A stretch of 32,936 nt of DNA from contig NZ_JADZAT010000021.1 in the NCBI RefSeq assembly GCF_020852455.1, positions 1 to 32,936 on the forward strand, written 5' to 3'. Under the pieces are notes generated by a model. The model did not search any database. It was not told the origin of the DNA and saw only the letters and a program-made list of their open reading frames with translations. Origin of the DNA: Novosphingobium sp. (GTDB lineage: Bacteria; Pseudomonadota; Alphaproteobacteria; Sphingomonadales; Sphingomonadaceae). The translations under genes were made by a program, and so were the position numbers. Shown here in pieces: positions 1 to 8,569 of this stretch (positions are counted from its first letter, which is position 1; every line of letters begins with the position of its first letter).

Positions 1-1007
1 GCGGTGGGAACGCGGTTGTTGTTTTCGCCGAAGCCCTGGCTGGTGATCGCACCACCCGGGACACCATGCGAGGTCAGGTACGAAGTGACCGACGCGTTGC
101 GGCGTTCCGACAGGCCCTGGTTGTAGGTGGGCTTGCCCGAACGGTCAGCATAGCCGGCGAGCATGATCGGCACGTTGGCGCAGTTGCCATAGGCGGCGAC
201 AGCGCTGTCGAGGATCGAAGCGGCTTCCGGCGTGATGTCCGACTTATCCCAGTCGAAGAACACGATGTACGGGCCCTTGTTGCACGGCGGCGGCGGCGGC
301 GGCGGAGCCGGTTCCGGCGGCGGCGGCGGCGGGGGAGGCGGCGGCGGCGGCGGCGGAGGCGGCGGCGGCGGAGCCGAGCCGAAGTTGTAACCCAGCGTCA
401 GCATCAGCGAGTGCGAGCGGAAGCGGGTGTCGAGCGGCAGCCGCTGCACGACGTTCAGGTTCACATTGTCCTGGTTGAAGAAGCGATACTTCAGACCCAG
501 GTCGATGTTGTCGGTCACCGGATAACGGATGCCGGCCAGCGCCTGCCAGGCGAAGCCGCTGTCCGAATCGTTGATCGTCAGCGCGTTCGAAAGATACTTG
601 GCACGACCAACGCCGACACCACCGCCGACAAAGCCCTGCAGGCCGTCGTCAGCGCCGAAATCAAGCAGGCCGTTGAGCATGAAGCTCAGGTCGCTGGCGT
701 GACCGTCGAGGCCGCTGGCGCTGGTATAGGTGGTCGAACCCGAAACGAGCGAGTCGATCCCTGCGCGGCGATAGCTGGCTTCGCCTTCGAGGCGGAAGCC
801 GCCGAAGTCGTAACCAACGATGGCGCCGACATCATAGCCGGTCTTCCAGTTGGCGACAGCGACGTTGGTGCCGCCGGTCGAGAATTGCGAGTCTTCGACA
901 ATGGTGCCACCGAAGTCGCCTTCGATGTACCAGGTGTCGTCACGAGCCAGGGCTGGCGTCGCGAGGGCCGTAGAGGCCAGCGCCATCCCAATGACGAGTT
1001 TGCGCAT
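1..1007 (-). CDS. OmpA family outer-membrane protein with poly-proline linker (3' end beyond window)
   Basis: Reading from the ATG at 1007 the frame stays open to the window edge. It starts with a signal peptide (MRKLVIGMALASTALATPALA, cleavage before RDD). An eight-strand-type porin barrel rich in alternating aromatic and glycine residues follows (about residues 22-210). Next comes a linker, residues 213-241, that is proline except for one Glu and one Ala. After a cysteine begins an OmpA-C peptidoglycan-binding domain (YIVFFDWDKSDITPEA, then GYADRSG and LSERRNASV). By family the barrel sits in the outer membrane and the C-terminal domain binds peptidoglycan. An AAGGGG ribosome-binding site lies about 10 nt upstream of the ATG. 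The gene is separate from the GTA cluster, whose last gene stops 200 bp upstream on the same strand. The remaining C-terminus lies outside the window. Confidence 0.93.
   Translation of the reverse strand, partial: MRKLVIGMALASTALATPALARDDTWYIEGDFGGTIVEDSQFSTGGTNVAVANWKTGYDVGAIVGYDFGGFRLEGEASYRRAGIDSLVSGSTTYTSASGLDGHASDLSFMLNGLLDFGADDGLQGFVGGGVGVGRAKYLSNALTINDSDSGFAWQALAGIRYPVTDNIDLGLKYRFFNQDNVNLNVVQRLPLDTRFRSHSLMLTLGYNFGSAPPPPPPPPPPPPPPPPPPPEPAPPPPPPPCNKGPYIVFFDWDKSDITPEAASILDSAVAAYGNCANVPIMLAGYADRSGKPTYNQGLSERRNASVTSYLTSHGVPGGAITSQGFGENNNRVPT
285..371 (-). repeat. CCG/CCT/CCC codon microsatellite (poly-proline tract)
   Basis: An 87-bp tract of 29 codons within the OmpA-like gene, nearly all proline. 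Mostly CCG, with a few CCT/CCC codons and single Glu and Ala codons (positions 312-314 and 306-308). Such triplet tracts can change length by slippage without breaking the frame, and would alter the reach between the barrel and the peptidoglycan-binding domain. Confidence 0.9.
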
Positions 1008-1119
1008 TAGTGTTTTCCCCTTTTTGATAGGATTGAGCCACCGAGTGGGGAAACGTCTAACTCCAACGATTTGAGCGCGCAAGCGCCCAAAGCTCTCAAC
1101 TGTTGCAATAATGTCGCGA

Positions 1120-1142
1120 TTTCGTGCGCCAATCGCACGAAA
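1120..1142. repeat. Inverted repeat between ompA-like gene and GTA cluster
   Basis: TTTCGTGCG at 1120-1128 pairs with CGCACGAAA at 1134-1142 around a 5-nt loop. TGTCG/CGACA just outside extends the pairing past a 3-nt bulge. It lies about 70 bp downstream of the last GTA-cluster gene (stop at 1209) and upstream of the ompA-like gene, so it may end the GTA transcript or act as an operator. No T-tract follows on the minus strand, so a classical intrinsic terminator is doubtful. The rest of 1008-1208 shows no gene. Confidence 0.4.
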
Positions 1143-1208
1143 CGACATGAATTCGCGGTGACCGGCGCAGCGAATCCTTTGGGCGGCGGTTGGTTCACTC
1201 AATTTGGG

Positions 1209-1664
1209 TCAACCTGGTGCGAGGATGCCTGCGGTGGTAAGCGACGCGATCACTGCGTTGATCGCGGCGCGCGCTTCGGCGTCGACAGTCGATCCCCCGC
1301 TTGGTTCCGATGGCCGCGGCGCAGCCAGCCAGGAGCCATTGAAGCGGATTTCCTGGCCTGTCGCGCGGTTCAGCAGGCGCATGCCGTCACAGGGCGTGAT
1401 AAACAGCCAATTGCCGGCCTGGCGTGCGGCGATCTGGCCCGATTTTCCGCTCCATTCTCCGCTCGCGCTGGCGCCAACCAGCCAACACTGACCGTCACCG
1501 GGCGTGGCTGGTGGGCTCGTCAGTTCATCTTCGATCGCACCATGCAGGATGGCGTCGATTCGGGCGGATACTTCGTTGACGTAGCCCTCCTTCTGGGCCT
1601 GCCCCGCAAACAGCAGGGGCAGATCGAATCGGGGTGTGCGACTGTCGAACAAGGGGTCGGTCAT
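1209..1664 (-). CDS. DUF2793 phage/GTA tail-associated protein
   Basis: A 151-residue protein starting MTDPLFDSRTPRFDLPLLFAGQAQKE. The N-terminal LPLLFAGQAQKE..NEVSARIDA block is the hallmark of the DUF2793 family, found at the 3' end of GTA and lambdoid-like tail modules in alphaproteobacteria. The middle part (GQCWLVGASASGEWSGKSGQIAARQAGNWLFITP) resembles the short repeated beta-rich segments of that family. The C-terminus is alanine-rich. Its position 22 bp after the large tail-tip gene suggests an accessory tail fibre or surface protein, but no function is established. It is the last gene of the cluster. Confidence 0.8.
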   Translation of the reverse strand: MTDPLFDSRTPRFDLPLLFAGQAQKEGYVNEVSARIDAILHGAIEDELTSPPATPGDGQCWLVGASASGEWSGKSGQIAARQAGNWLFITPCDGMRLLNRATGQEIRFNGSWLAAPRPSEPSGGSTVDAEARAAINAVIASLTTAGILAPG

Positions 1665-1686
1665 GGCATGGGGTCTCCGGATCGGA

Positions 1687-3870
1687 TCAGGGCAGGGCCA
1701 GGGTCAGCGCGTAAGAAGTGCCGCGGTCACCGCGCTGCCTGATGGTGAACTCGCCAGCCGGCACCAAGCTGACCAGCGATGCGAATTCGGCGGCTGTCAG
1801 GGTAAGGTGGGGGCTGGCCAGATCCCAACTGGCGATCACGCTCGCGCCGTCCCCATAGGTCACGAAATAGGCTTCGACCTGTTCGTTGAGCGGGACTTCG
1901 GCAAGGTCCTGCCATTGCCAGGCGCCGCGTGCTCGTCGGGTCCAGGTGAGTTGGAGCGAGCCGTCCTGGCCGTAAGCGGCCTGACCGTGGACCGGGGCAA
2001 GTGGGCGTGTGCCGATCCCGCGCAAGGCGATGGTGCTGGTGACCGGGGCGGTGTCACCCAGGCCGATCGCAGCGATCTGCGTTGCGGGTGCATCGCCGAC
2101 TGTCTGTGGATCTAGCGCTATCCCGGTCCCATCAAGCAGCACGAAGTCTTCGCCGGTCTGGTGCAGTCCTACGGCAAGTTCGGTGCCGCCCCGTCCGCGC
2201 CACAAGCCGGACAGCTTCCAGCGCCGGTTTCCGAGCGGCAAAGCGCTGGCGAACTGAATGATCTCCTGACCCAACAAGGCGCGATTGGCGCCCATCGCCA
2301 GCTGGCGCTGAGTCGCGTCGGTCAGGATCAGATCCTCGCCCGCGAGCTCGATCGTGACACTGCGCTGGCGATCAAACAGCAGCGGCGAGGCTGCGCCCAG
2401 CACATCATGCGCCGTCCCGATAGTAGCCCGGGTCCGCCCGGTCGGGCCAAGCAGTTGCAGCGCGCCATCACCCTGATCGACAAACAGTGCCGCACCCGAC
2501 CAGCCGGCATTGGCCGAAGATACTGCGGCCAGCAGCAGGGGGACCGAAGTGCCGGGATTGCCGTCCCAGGGCAGTTCGCAGGCGGTCAGCAGCGTAGGCG
2601 GTGCGAGGAGATCTGGTGCGGAGTTGGCGCGCCCCGGATCAGCCGCGAAGGGCACTGCGGCGAGCGGGGACAGCCGCGTCAGGGTCAGGTCGATGCCCTG
2701 GTCGTGCCACTCCCAACCGGCCACGCGCCACAGGCCGGGATGCCCGGGGACGCTGACCTTCGCGCCCGGACGGACTGCCGGATCAAGTTCGGTTACGCGC
2801 CAGGCCAGCGACTGGCGAGCCCATTGCGCGCGCTTGGCCGCCTCGCCGATCAGCCGCCGGGCCGCAGCGGCAGTCATCGCTGCCGGCAGGTCGACCGAGC
2901 GCGGCTGGCCCGGCAGTGGCCGGCCGATCGCGCGCTGGGCACCGGGCTGGTAATCGCGGTCGATGTCGTAATAGCGCAGCACCTCGACCGGCTGTTCGCT
3001 CTCGCCCGTCCGCTTGCGGGCAAAGCCTTCATTGCCGCCGAAATCCTCGCGCTTGGTCGATGTCGCGGCGGGGGGCAGCGCGATGGTGGCCGTCTGCAGC
3101 CGGTCAGGCCGCAGGATAAGCCGGTCGTCGCAGGCATCACAATCGAGCGGAAACAGCGGATCAAGCGTCCCCAGCAATTCGTTGAGCGAACTCTCGGCCG
3201 AAATTCCCCCAATTCCAGTCAGTTCGAGCTGGGCATCGAGATCGTCGAGCGTTCCTTCAAGCAAGGTGGCGAGCGACAGCGCGCCATTGTCGGCAATGAC
3301 TTCGAACGACAGCGTCGGGATGCGGTTGCCGTATTCGGACAGTTGCAGGTCTTCGAACACGGCGTAGGCCAGCCCGCGATAGGCCGGACAGCGGCTGGCA
3401 CCTTCGGCGGCGGCGATCAGCGCGTCCTGTGGCTGGTCGCCCTCGCCGGTGTGAAGGCGAAAGGTGCCGCCAACCTTGAGGTCGCCGCTGGCCCCGCGCA
3501 GCAGCTTGCCGTCGGCCCAGATCCGCCCGACCGACCGGATCGGTCGGCTCGACAGTGCGACCGCGAAGCTGGCCGAATAGGTGTAGGTGATGACCGAGGG
3601 GCCATGCTTGCCGCTGCTCTGCTTGTCCTTGTGCTCGACCAGGTCGGTGGACCAGATGATCTGACCGGGCGCGCGCATCCGCCCGAATTGCCGGGCGACC
3701 GGCATGCCATAGCTGGACGAAGTGATCTTGAGCTCGGTCAGCCGCGGCCCTTCCTGGGCCGGCGGCTTGAAGATCATGTAGTCGATCTCGCGGCCGATGA
3801 TCGCACCGATCGTGCCGCCGATCGGCCCGCCAAAGATCGAACCGACCGCCGAGAGAATGATGGTTGCCAT
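1687..3870 (-). CDS. GTA/phage large tail-tip (baseplate, host-contact) protein
   Basis: A 727-residue protein from the ATG at 3870 (MATIILSAVGSIFGG). An upstream in-frame extension would overlap the whole NlpC gene and is not credible. The N-terminus is a glycine-zipper hydrophobic stretch (VGSIFGGPIGGTIGAIIG), followed by the conserved block with LKITSSSYGMPVARQFGRMR, which marks the tail protein that corresponds to the C-terminal part of Rhodobacter GTA gp15 ('megatron'). In this family the protein forms the tail tip that contacts the host envelope. The Rhodobacter protein is about 1300 residues and carries an N-terminal glycoside-hydrolase-like TIM barrel. That part is absent here, and a barrel-like region is seen instead in the DUF2460 gene at 5104-7440. 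It begins 11 bp after the NlpC/P60 gene. Confidence 0.85.
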   Translation of the reverse strand: MATIILSAVGSIFGGPIGGTIGAIIGREIDYMIFKPPAQEGPRLTELKITSSSYGMPVARQFGRMRAPGQIIWSTDLVEHKDKQSSGKHGPSVITYTYSASFAVALSSRPIRSVGRIWADGKLLRGASGDLKVGGTFRLHTGEGDQPQDALIAAAEGASRCPAYRGLAYAVFEDLQLSEYGNRIPTLSFEVIADNGALSLATLLEGTLDDLDAQLELTGIGGISAESSLNELLGTLDPLFPLDCDACDDRLILRPDRLQTATIALPPAATSTKREDFGGNEGFARKRTGESEQPVEVLRYYDIDRDYQPGAQRAIGRPLPGQPRSVDLPAAMTAAAARRLIGEAAKRAQWARQSLAWRVTELDPAVRPGAKVSVPGHPGLWRVAGWEWHDQGIDLTLTRLSPLAAVPFAADPGRANSAPDLLAPPTLLTACELPWDGNPGTSVPLLLAAVSSANAGWSGAALFVDQGDGALQLLGPTGRTRATIGTAHDVLGAASPLLFDRQRSVTIELAGEDLILTDATQRQLAMGANRALLGQEIIQFASALPLGNRRWKLSGLWRGRGGTELAVGLHQTGEDFVLLDGTGIALDPQTVGDAPATQIAAIGLGDTAPVTSTIALRGIGTRPLAPVHGQAAYGQDGSLQLTWTRRARGAWQWQDLAEVPLNEQVEAYFVTYGDGASVIASWDLASPHLTLTAAEFASLVSLVPAGEFTIRQRGDRGTSYALTLALP

Positions 3871-3881
3871 TGTTGCGATTC

Positions 3882-4289
3882 CTATCGGGCGCGCAGCAGG
3901 CGCCAGTGATGGACCAGTGTGCCCGCGGGTATCTCCGCATCGCGAACCACCCGGCGCAGGCCGGCATGGGCGTGGATCCAGCCCAGTGTGCGGTCGGCGA
4001 TCGCCAGGTGGAACTGCGCGGGGCCCGCCTGCAGCATGACGACATCGCCCGGGGCATAGGGCAACTGCGCCGGGCCAAACCCGCAACTGGCCGCGTCCGG
4101 AAGCCAGCGATCAAGGTCACTCAGGCGCAGCGGATAGCCGGTTGGCACTGCAACCGGACAGCCGCCGCGCGCCATCGCCAACGCGAACAGGCCGATGCAG
4201 TCGACCCCGCCCTTGAGGTCGCGGCCATGCAGGCGAAAGGGCCGGCCGACCAGGCGTTCGGCCTCGCGGGCCAGGCGCCGCGGGGTCAT
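3882..4289 (-). CDS. NlpC/P60 family cell-wall peptidase, GTA tail
   Basis: A 135-residue protein. The catalytic cysteine is seen in GGVDCIGLF (C31), the catalytic histidine in AQFHLAIAD (H94), and a further histidine-rich stretch (WIHAHAG, residues 104-110) may supply the third polar residue. The length and position, between the DUF2163 hub and the large tail-tip protein, match gp14 of the Rhodobacter GTA (TIGR02219 type). The role is to cut peptide cross-bridges in peptidoglycan so the tail can deliver DNA. Its ATG overlaps the stop of the upstream gene by 4 bp, suggesting coupled translation. Confidence 0.9.
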   Translation of the reverse strand: MTPRRLAREAERLVGRPFRLHGRDLKGGVDCIGLFALAMARGGCPVAVPTGYPLRLSDLDRWLPDAASCGFGPAQLPYAPGDVVMLQAGPAQFHLAIADRTLGWIHAHAGLRRVVRDAEIPAGTLVHHWRLLRAR

Positions 4290-5107
4290 TGGACGGGCGA
4301 GGGATAGCGGGTGATCTGGTCGTTCCCGGGCAGGAACGGCTCACCCTGGAAATTGATCGCGTTGGCAAAACGGCTGACGCAGGTTTCAAGCGTGCGGTCG
4401 CAGCCCTCGCGCAGCAGCACCCGGCTGCCCGGCGGTGGTGCCTGATCCAGCGGCACTTCGAGCAGCAAGGCGCTGCCCTGGGTACCGGCAATTCCGCTCG
4501 ACAACCCGGCATAGGGGCCATCGAGCCAGCGCAGCTGCCCGCCGACAAAGTGCGACAGGCTGCCGATCGACGAGAAGGTCGCAGCATTGCTGCCGGCATC
4601 GAACGCGCTCAGCGTAGCGGCATGGCTGAAGCGCACGGCCGACAGCGTGCAGCCCGGGCCGCAGAACGCGGCGCGGCAACCGGGGCTGGTGCGCGGCACC
4701 GGATCGCGTTTGAACTCTGCCTTGCGTGAGACGAGATCGGCCGAAAAGGTTCCGGCCTCCTCGGCGACGGTGCCGATCGTGCCGCGATAGACCACATGGG
4801 TTTCATGGCTTTCCCAGTCGACCAGGCCGATCAGCACCCGCGCGCCGTCGAACCGGCCGATCGCCAGATCGAAGGCGCTGATCGAATTGTGGCTGAGCGC
4901 ACCCTGGACTTCGGCGCTGTCGGCCTCGAAGCCAGCGCTGCGGCGGATTGCCGATGGCACCATGCCCGGCGCGGCGCGGTGGATGATGTGATCGAACCAC
5001 AGGTCGCGGTCATGCGTGGTGAACCCCAGCGTCACCCCGTCGCGGCGCATCACGCGCCAGAAGGTTGCCACGGTTTCCAGCGGCTGGCTGAACCACACGC
5101 GGGTCAC
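4286..5107 (-). CDS. DUF2163 (TIGR02218-type) GTA tail hub protein
   Basis: A 273-residue protein with the family's N-terminal block (TLGFTTHDRDLWFDHIIHRAAPGM) and C-terminal signature (CDRTLETCVSRFANAINFQGEPFLPGND). It corresponds to gp13 of the Rhodobacter GTA, the hub joining the distal tail ring to the tip. Five cysteines fall in two clusters (SPGCRAAFCGPGCTLSA and CDRTLETC), a spacing that would suit metal or iron-sulfur binding, but the ligands are not proven from sequence. It overlaps the DUF2460 gene upstream and the NlpC gene downstream by 4 bp each. Confidence 0.9.
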   Translation of the reverse strand: MTRVWFSQPLETVATFWRVMRRDGVTLGFTTHDRDLWFDHIIHRAAPGMVPSAIRRSAGFEADSAEVQGALSHNSISAFDLAIGRFDGARVLIGLVDWESHETHVVYRGTIGTVAEEAGTFSADLVSRKAEFKRDPVPRTSPGCRAAFCGPGCTLSAVRFSHAATLSAFDAGSNAATFSSIGSLSHFVGGQLRWLDGPYAGLSSGIAGTQGSALLLEVPLDQAPPPGSRVLLREGCDRTLETCVSRFANAINFQGEPFLPGNDQITRYPSPVQ

Positions 5108-7440
5108 GCGTCAGCCTCGCGCACTTCGATCACCGGCACGCTGGGGGCTTCCCCGGCGGCAAAGACCGCGCCGGACACCTCAAGCTTGTCTTCGGCAAAG
5201 CGGACCGGGACATCGAACAGGAAACCCGCGCGCACCACCTTGCCGGCGGCCGGCGGCGTGGCAAAACGGATCACGCCCTTGTCCGCCAAGGTCCAGGCGC
5301 TGCTGGCCACCCCGTCAAGACTGACCGCGATGCTGGCAGTCACCGGCCGGGTGATCCGCCGCAATTGCAGTGCCGCACCTTCACCATAGGCCTTGATCAG
5401 CGCAAAGTCGGTGCGGATGCCATCGCCGGTGCCCAGCACTTGATCGCTGGCGCCGGGGGTGCCGGTCATCCCGTTGGAGCTGAAATCGGTCGGATCGCGC
5501 AGGCGAAACCCGCGCGCCGCACCGCGCCGGGCGCGGAAGAAAGCCAGCAGCTCGCCCAGTTCCTGTTCAGACCGGATCCCGGGACCGACATCGAAACGCA
5601 GCCGCGCATTCGACCACAGCGAATTGCGCCGCTCAAACCCCGAGGCGGTTACCGCCACGCTGGTCGAGAATTCGGGCACGACCATGGCATCGCGGCCCAG
5701 CGCGAGCGGGTAGGGCAAGTCATCGAAAGGCAGCATGTCATCCTCGTCACTGGCGGGGGGCAGGCGGACAAATCCGTCACGGCAAACCTGGGGCAGTGCC
5801 CAGACGAAGCGCTCATGCGCCTGGCGTTCGGCAGCCTCGTCGAGCCCGACATCGATCTGCCGCCAGCGGGCCTTGTCGGCGGGATCGCGCACGAAGCCGG
5901 CCAGATAATCCTGCGCCGCCGGCGGATAGCCAAGCCGTGCGTCCAGCGCGGAATAGGCCGCGCGGCGCTGCGCATCGGCGCCAGCGGTCAGCCAGTCATA
6001 ATCTTCCGCCTGCAACCGGTCATAGGCCGGGTTGGTCCAGCCGGTCGGCAGGTTCATCCGCCGCGCTTCGGGGCGGTCGGGATCGAGCACGCCGGGCAGG
6101 AAGACCAGCAGCAGGACCTCAGCCGTGGCGGGTGTGGCAGCCGCGCGCACGGCATCGCGCAGGGCAGCGGTGGATTGCGCCAGCAATGCGCCGGCTGCGT
6201 CAAGCAAGGCTGTTTGCGGTGCGGTCAGGCTGGCGCCCAGATCTGCGATCGCTGGCGGACTGCCGCCGAAGGCTGCCTTGGCGGCATCGTCATAGATGCA
6301 GGGGCGGCCATCGGCCATGACCCACCACCACGGCTCGCCAATCTGGAAGCGTACCGGCAGGCCGGCTTCCTTCATCAGGCCCGCAAAGCCGGTAGCCGCG
6401 GCTTGCAGCCAGGCTATCGCCGCGCTGTTGGCCGGAGAGAGCAGTGCCGAGGGCGGGTCCCAGCCGGTACGGGCCGGATCGCCATTTTCGGCGCGCTGCT
6501 GCCAGGCATCGGGGCAATGCTGGGCCAGCAGCTCATAAGACAGCGACAGGATCGGCGCGAACCCGGCGGCCTTGGCTTCGGCCAGGAAGCTGCGATGCCA
6601 GGCCTTGGCCGGGGTGCATAGCGGATCGCCGCTGGCGGGAACCAGGAACTGGCCTCCGCTGACGGCCAGCCGCATGAAATGGCTCATCCCGACATAGTGC
6701 AGCAGGCTGCCGCGATAGCCCAGTTGCAGGGCGTTGCGGATCAGCCGCGCGGGGGCCTGGTTGGTGGCATCGTCATAGGCGGTTGCCATGGCCAGGCCAT
6801 GCGGCGGGACCACCACGTCGCCAATTTCCAGCATCGCGCGGTGCCCTTCACAGGCAATCCCGCTTAGCTCGGCCCAGCCTTCGGCGGGTGTGGCCAGCGG
6901 CGCGGTGCTGCCCGCGACATAGCCAGGGGCGACAATCGAAATGAACATCCGGTCGATATCGGCCGGGTGAACCGGATCGGCCTCGGCCGGGAGCAGGAAC
7001 CCGCCCTTGAGCGCCGAAAAGTCGATCGTCACCTGCGCATCGGTGGCGGAGCCCTGGGCATAGTTCCACAGCCTGACATACCAGGTGCGCGGCTGCCCGG
7101 CGGAATCGCGCCCCTCGATCGTCAGGGTCGGCCCGTTGACCGCGTTCAGCGCCACGATCCCGCCCGATTTCCAGCGAAATTTCAGCCGGGTGCGCGAATA
7201 GTCGCGGCTGGTCCGGTAGGCCAGCAAAGAGTGGTCGAAATGGTCGACACTGTCCCAGATGATCCCGGCCAGATCGCCTTCGCGCAGGAACACGGCATCA
7301 ACCCGCAGTGCGTCTGGCGCCGTAGTGGTCAGCGCAGCCATCATCGGGCGCGGAAAATTGATCGTCCAGAAGCGCGGATCGAACCGTTGGATCCAGTCGC
7401 TGTCCTGCCCTTCGCGTTTGCTCGCCAGCCAGAAGGCCAT
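5104..7440 (-). CDS. DUF2460 distal-tail protein with large N-terminal TIM-barrel-like region
   Basis: A 778-residue protein from the ATG at 7440 (MAFWLASKREGQDSDWIQRF). The C-terminal 200 or so residues carry the DUF2460/TIGR02217 signature of Rhodobacter GTA gp12: VVPEFSTSVAVTASGFERRN, an RARRGAARGFRLRDPTDF block, and a beta-rich end. About 550 residues precede it. They hold a beta-sandwich-like start and a region whose strands look like a TIM barrel (YRGSLLHYVGMSHF, FAPILSLSYELL, VRFQIGEPWWWV with a possible catalytic Glu, EVLLLVFLPGVLD). Rhodobacter gp12 is only about 200 residues, so this is a domain fusion. The barrel may supply the glycoside-hydrolase-like function carried by gp15 in Rhodobacter. 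It starts 13 bp after the tape-measure gene. Confidence 0.85.
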   Translation of the reverse strand: MAFWLASKREGQDSDWIQRFDPRFWTINFPRPMMAALTTTAPDALRVDAVFLREGDLAGIIWDSVDHFDHSLLAYRTSRDYSRTRLKFRWKSGGIVALNAVNGPTLTIEGRDSAGQPRTWYVRLWNYAQGSATDAQVTIDFSALKGGFLLPAEADPVHPADIDRMFISIVAPGYVAGSTAPLATPAEGWAELSGIACEGHRAMLEIGDVVVPPHGLAMATAYDDATNQAPARLIRNALQLGYRGSLLHYVGMSHFMRLAVSGGQFLVPASGDPLCTPAKAWHRSFLAEAKAAGFAPILSLSYELLAQHCPDAWQQRAENGDPARTGWDPPSALLSPANSAAIAWLQAAATGFAGLMKEAGLPVRFQIGEPWWWVMADGRPCIYDDAAKAAFGGSPPAIADLGASLTAPQTALLDAAGALLAQSTAALRDAVRAAATPATAEVLLLVFLPGVLDPDRPEARRMNLPTGWTNPAYDRLQAEDYDWLTAGADAQRRAAYSALDARLGYPPAAQDYLAGFVRDPADKARWRQIDVGLDEAAERQAHERFVWALPQVCRDGFVRLPPASDEDDMLPFDDLPYPLALGRDAMVVPEFSTSVAVTASGFERRNSLWSNARLRFDVGPGIRSEQELGELLAFFRARRGAARGFRLRDPTDFSSNGMTGTPGASDQVLGTGDGIRTDFALIKAYGEGAALQLRRITRPVTASIAVSLDGVASSAWTLADKGVIRFATPPAAGKVVRAGFLFDVPVRFAEDKLEVSGAVFAAGEAPSVPVIEVREADA

Positions 7441-7453
7441 CTGTCTTGGGTTC

Positions 7454-8047
7454 CTAGAATTCCGACAGGGCCCGGCGCACCGCGCTGGCCACCTGGCGAC
7501 TTGAGCGTTGCAGCGCCTGCGGGGCGCTGGTGCCTTGCGGCGCGGCAATGGTGATCGATACCTTCACATCGCGCCCGCGGCCGGGCAGCATGGCTTCGAT
7601 CCGGCCGGCGCTGGTCGGCACGAACAGTTCGGGGCCGCGTTCGCCAACCATGTAGCCGCGTCCCGGCGAAACCGGCCCGCCGGTCGCCCGGCCCGGCAGG
7701 CCGAACAACGATGCGACCATGTTGCCGATGTTCATGATCGAACCCAGCAATCCGCCGCCGCCATTGCCGCCGCCCTGCCCGCCAAGGCCAATCGAACTGA
7801 ACAGGTTGTTGAGCGAGCGCGAGGCGATCTGGTCGATCACGTTGAGCGCGATCCGGCGCAGATCCTCGAACCCGATCGAACCCTTGCGCAGCGCGGTCAG
7901 CAGCCCGCGTTCAAGGATATTTCCGGCCTGGGCAAAGCCATCGACCAGGGTGCCGTCGAACGCGCCGCGCATGGTGGCGACATCGGCGGCAAAGGCCTGG
8001 GTATTGGCCCTGACTTCAAGCATCAGGCTGTCGACCGGATCGGTCAT
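7454..8047 (-). CDS. Short phage tail tape measure protein
   Basis: A 197-residue protein. The N-terminus (LMLEVRANTQAFAADVATMRGAFDG) and the middle amphipathic part are typical of tape measure proteins. A glycine-rich hydrophobic stretch follows (GLGGQGGGNGGGGLLGSIMNIGNMVASLFGLPGRA). The C-terminal motif GGPVSPGRGYMVGERGPELFVPTSAG is characteristic of this family. It sets tail length, and its small size predicts a very short tail as in Rhodobacter GTA (gp11). Its start overlaps the upstream chaperone gene by 32 bp, as usual for tail assembly genes. Confidence 0.88.
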   Translation of the reverse strand: MTDPVDSLMLEVRANTQAFAADVATMRGAFDGTLVDGFAQAGNILERGLLTALRKGSIGFEDLRRIALNVIDQIASRSLNNLFSSIGLGGQGGGNGGGGLLGSIMNIGNMVASLFGLPGRATGGPVSPGRGYMVGERGPELFVPTSAGRIEAMLPGRGRDVKVSITIAAPQGTSAPQALQRSSRQVASAVRRALSEF

Positions 8048-8231
8048 TGTCGCGCTCCATCATGCGGTTGAGTTCGTGGCGGTCGAGCGGCTGGCCCTCG
8101 GCCGCATAGGGGGACAGCACTGCGGCCAGTTCGGCCGGGGTGGCCTGCCAGAAGTGGTCGGGGCGCCAGCCCAGCAGACGCGCGGTCAGCCCGGCGAGCC
8201 GTGCGGCGCCCGGGCCAAAGCTGCGGGTCAT
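8016..8231 (-). CDS. Small tail assembly chaperone, TIGR02216/rcc01693 type
   Basis: A 71-residue protein starting MTRSFGPGAARLAGLTARLLGWRPDHFWQATPAEL. The pattern 'LLGW.PD.FW..TP.EL' is characteristic of the small GTA/phage protein placed between the gp10-like chaperone and the tape measure gene. By position it is likely the downstream half of the tail assembly chaperone pair that binds the tape measure protein. It overlaps the preceding gene by 4 bp and the tape measure gene by 32 bp. Confidence 0.82.
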   Translation of the reverse strand: MTRSFGPGAARLAGLTARLLGWRPDHFWQATPAELAAVLSPYAAEGQPLDRHELNRMMERDNDRSGRQPDA

Positions 8232-8569
8232 TGCGGATCGTCGCCCAGTTCGCCTTGCAGGATCTGGCCCAGCAGCATGCGCAGCGGCTGGCTGCTCTGG
8301 GCCAGGCCCTGGCGCATGACTGCCTCGCCCACCTGATCGCGGTCCAGTCCGTCGCGGCTGGCCAGGCAGTGCCAGAACAGCGCGGCCATTTCGGCCAGCC
8401 GAAGCTGCCCCGCCCCAGCGCGCTCAACCAGCGCGAAGAGTGGGCCCAGTTCTTCCTCGGCCGCGACCAGCGCGGCGAAACTGGGGCGGAGCAGACGCGG
8501 CGAACCGGCCACGACCAGCGTGGCTTCGCCGCGAAACCGGTTGGCGGCACGGGTGGGTTCGGCACTCAT
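8228..8569 (-). CDS. GTA tail assembly chaperone (gp10-like)
   Basis: A 113-residue, mostly helical protein with the 'gene transfer agent family protein' pattern: NRFRGEATLVVAGSPRLLRPSFAALVAAEEELGPLFALVERA, then LRLAEMAALFWHCLA. This is the gp10 homologue of the Rhodobacter GTA, related to phage tail assembly chaperones. It overlaps the major tail protein gene upstream and the TIGR02216 gene downstream by 4 bp each. It is not expected in the finished particle. Confidence 0.86.
   Translation of the reverse strand: MSAEPTRAANRFRGEATLVVAGSPRLLRPSFAALVAAEEELGPLFALVERAGAGQLRLAEMAALFWHCLASRDGLDRDQVGEAVMRQGLAQSSQPLRMLLGQILQGELGDDPQ

Noticed and set aside
66..1010. Long plus-strand frame with a poly-arginine run
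   Set aside because: It is the antisense of the OmpA-like gene; the arginine run is the complement of the CCG tract, and the minus-strand frame has a signal peptide and OmpA-C motifs.
2161..3909. 582-codon plus-strand frame
   Set aside because: Shadow of the large tail-tip gene on the minus strand; low-complexity Arg/Gly/Gln composition and no family pattern.
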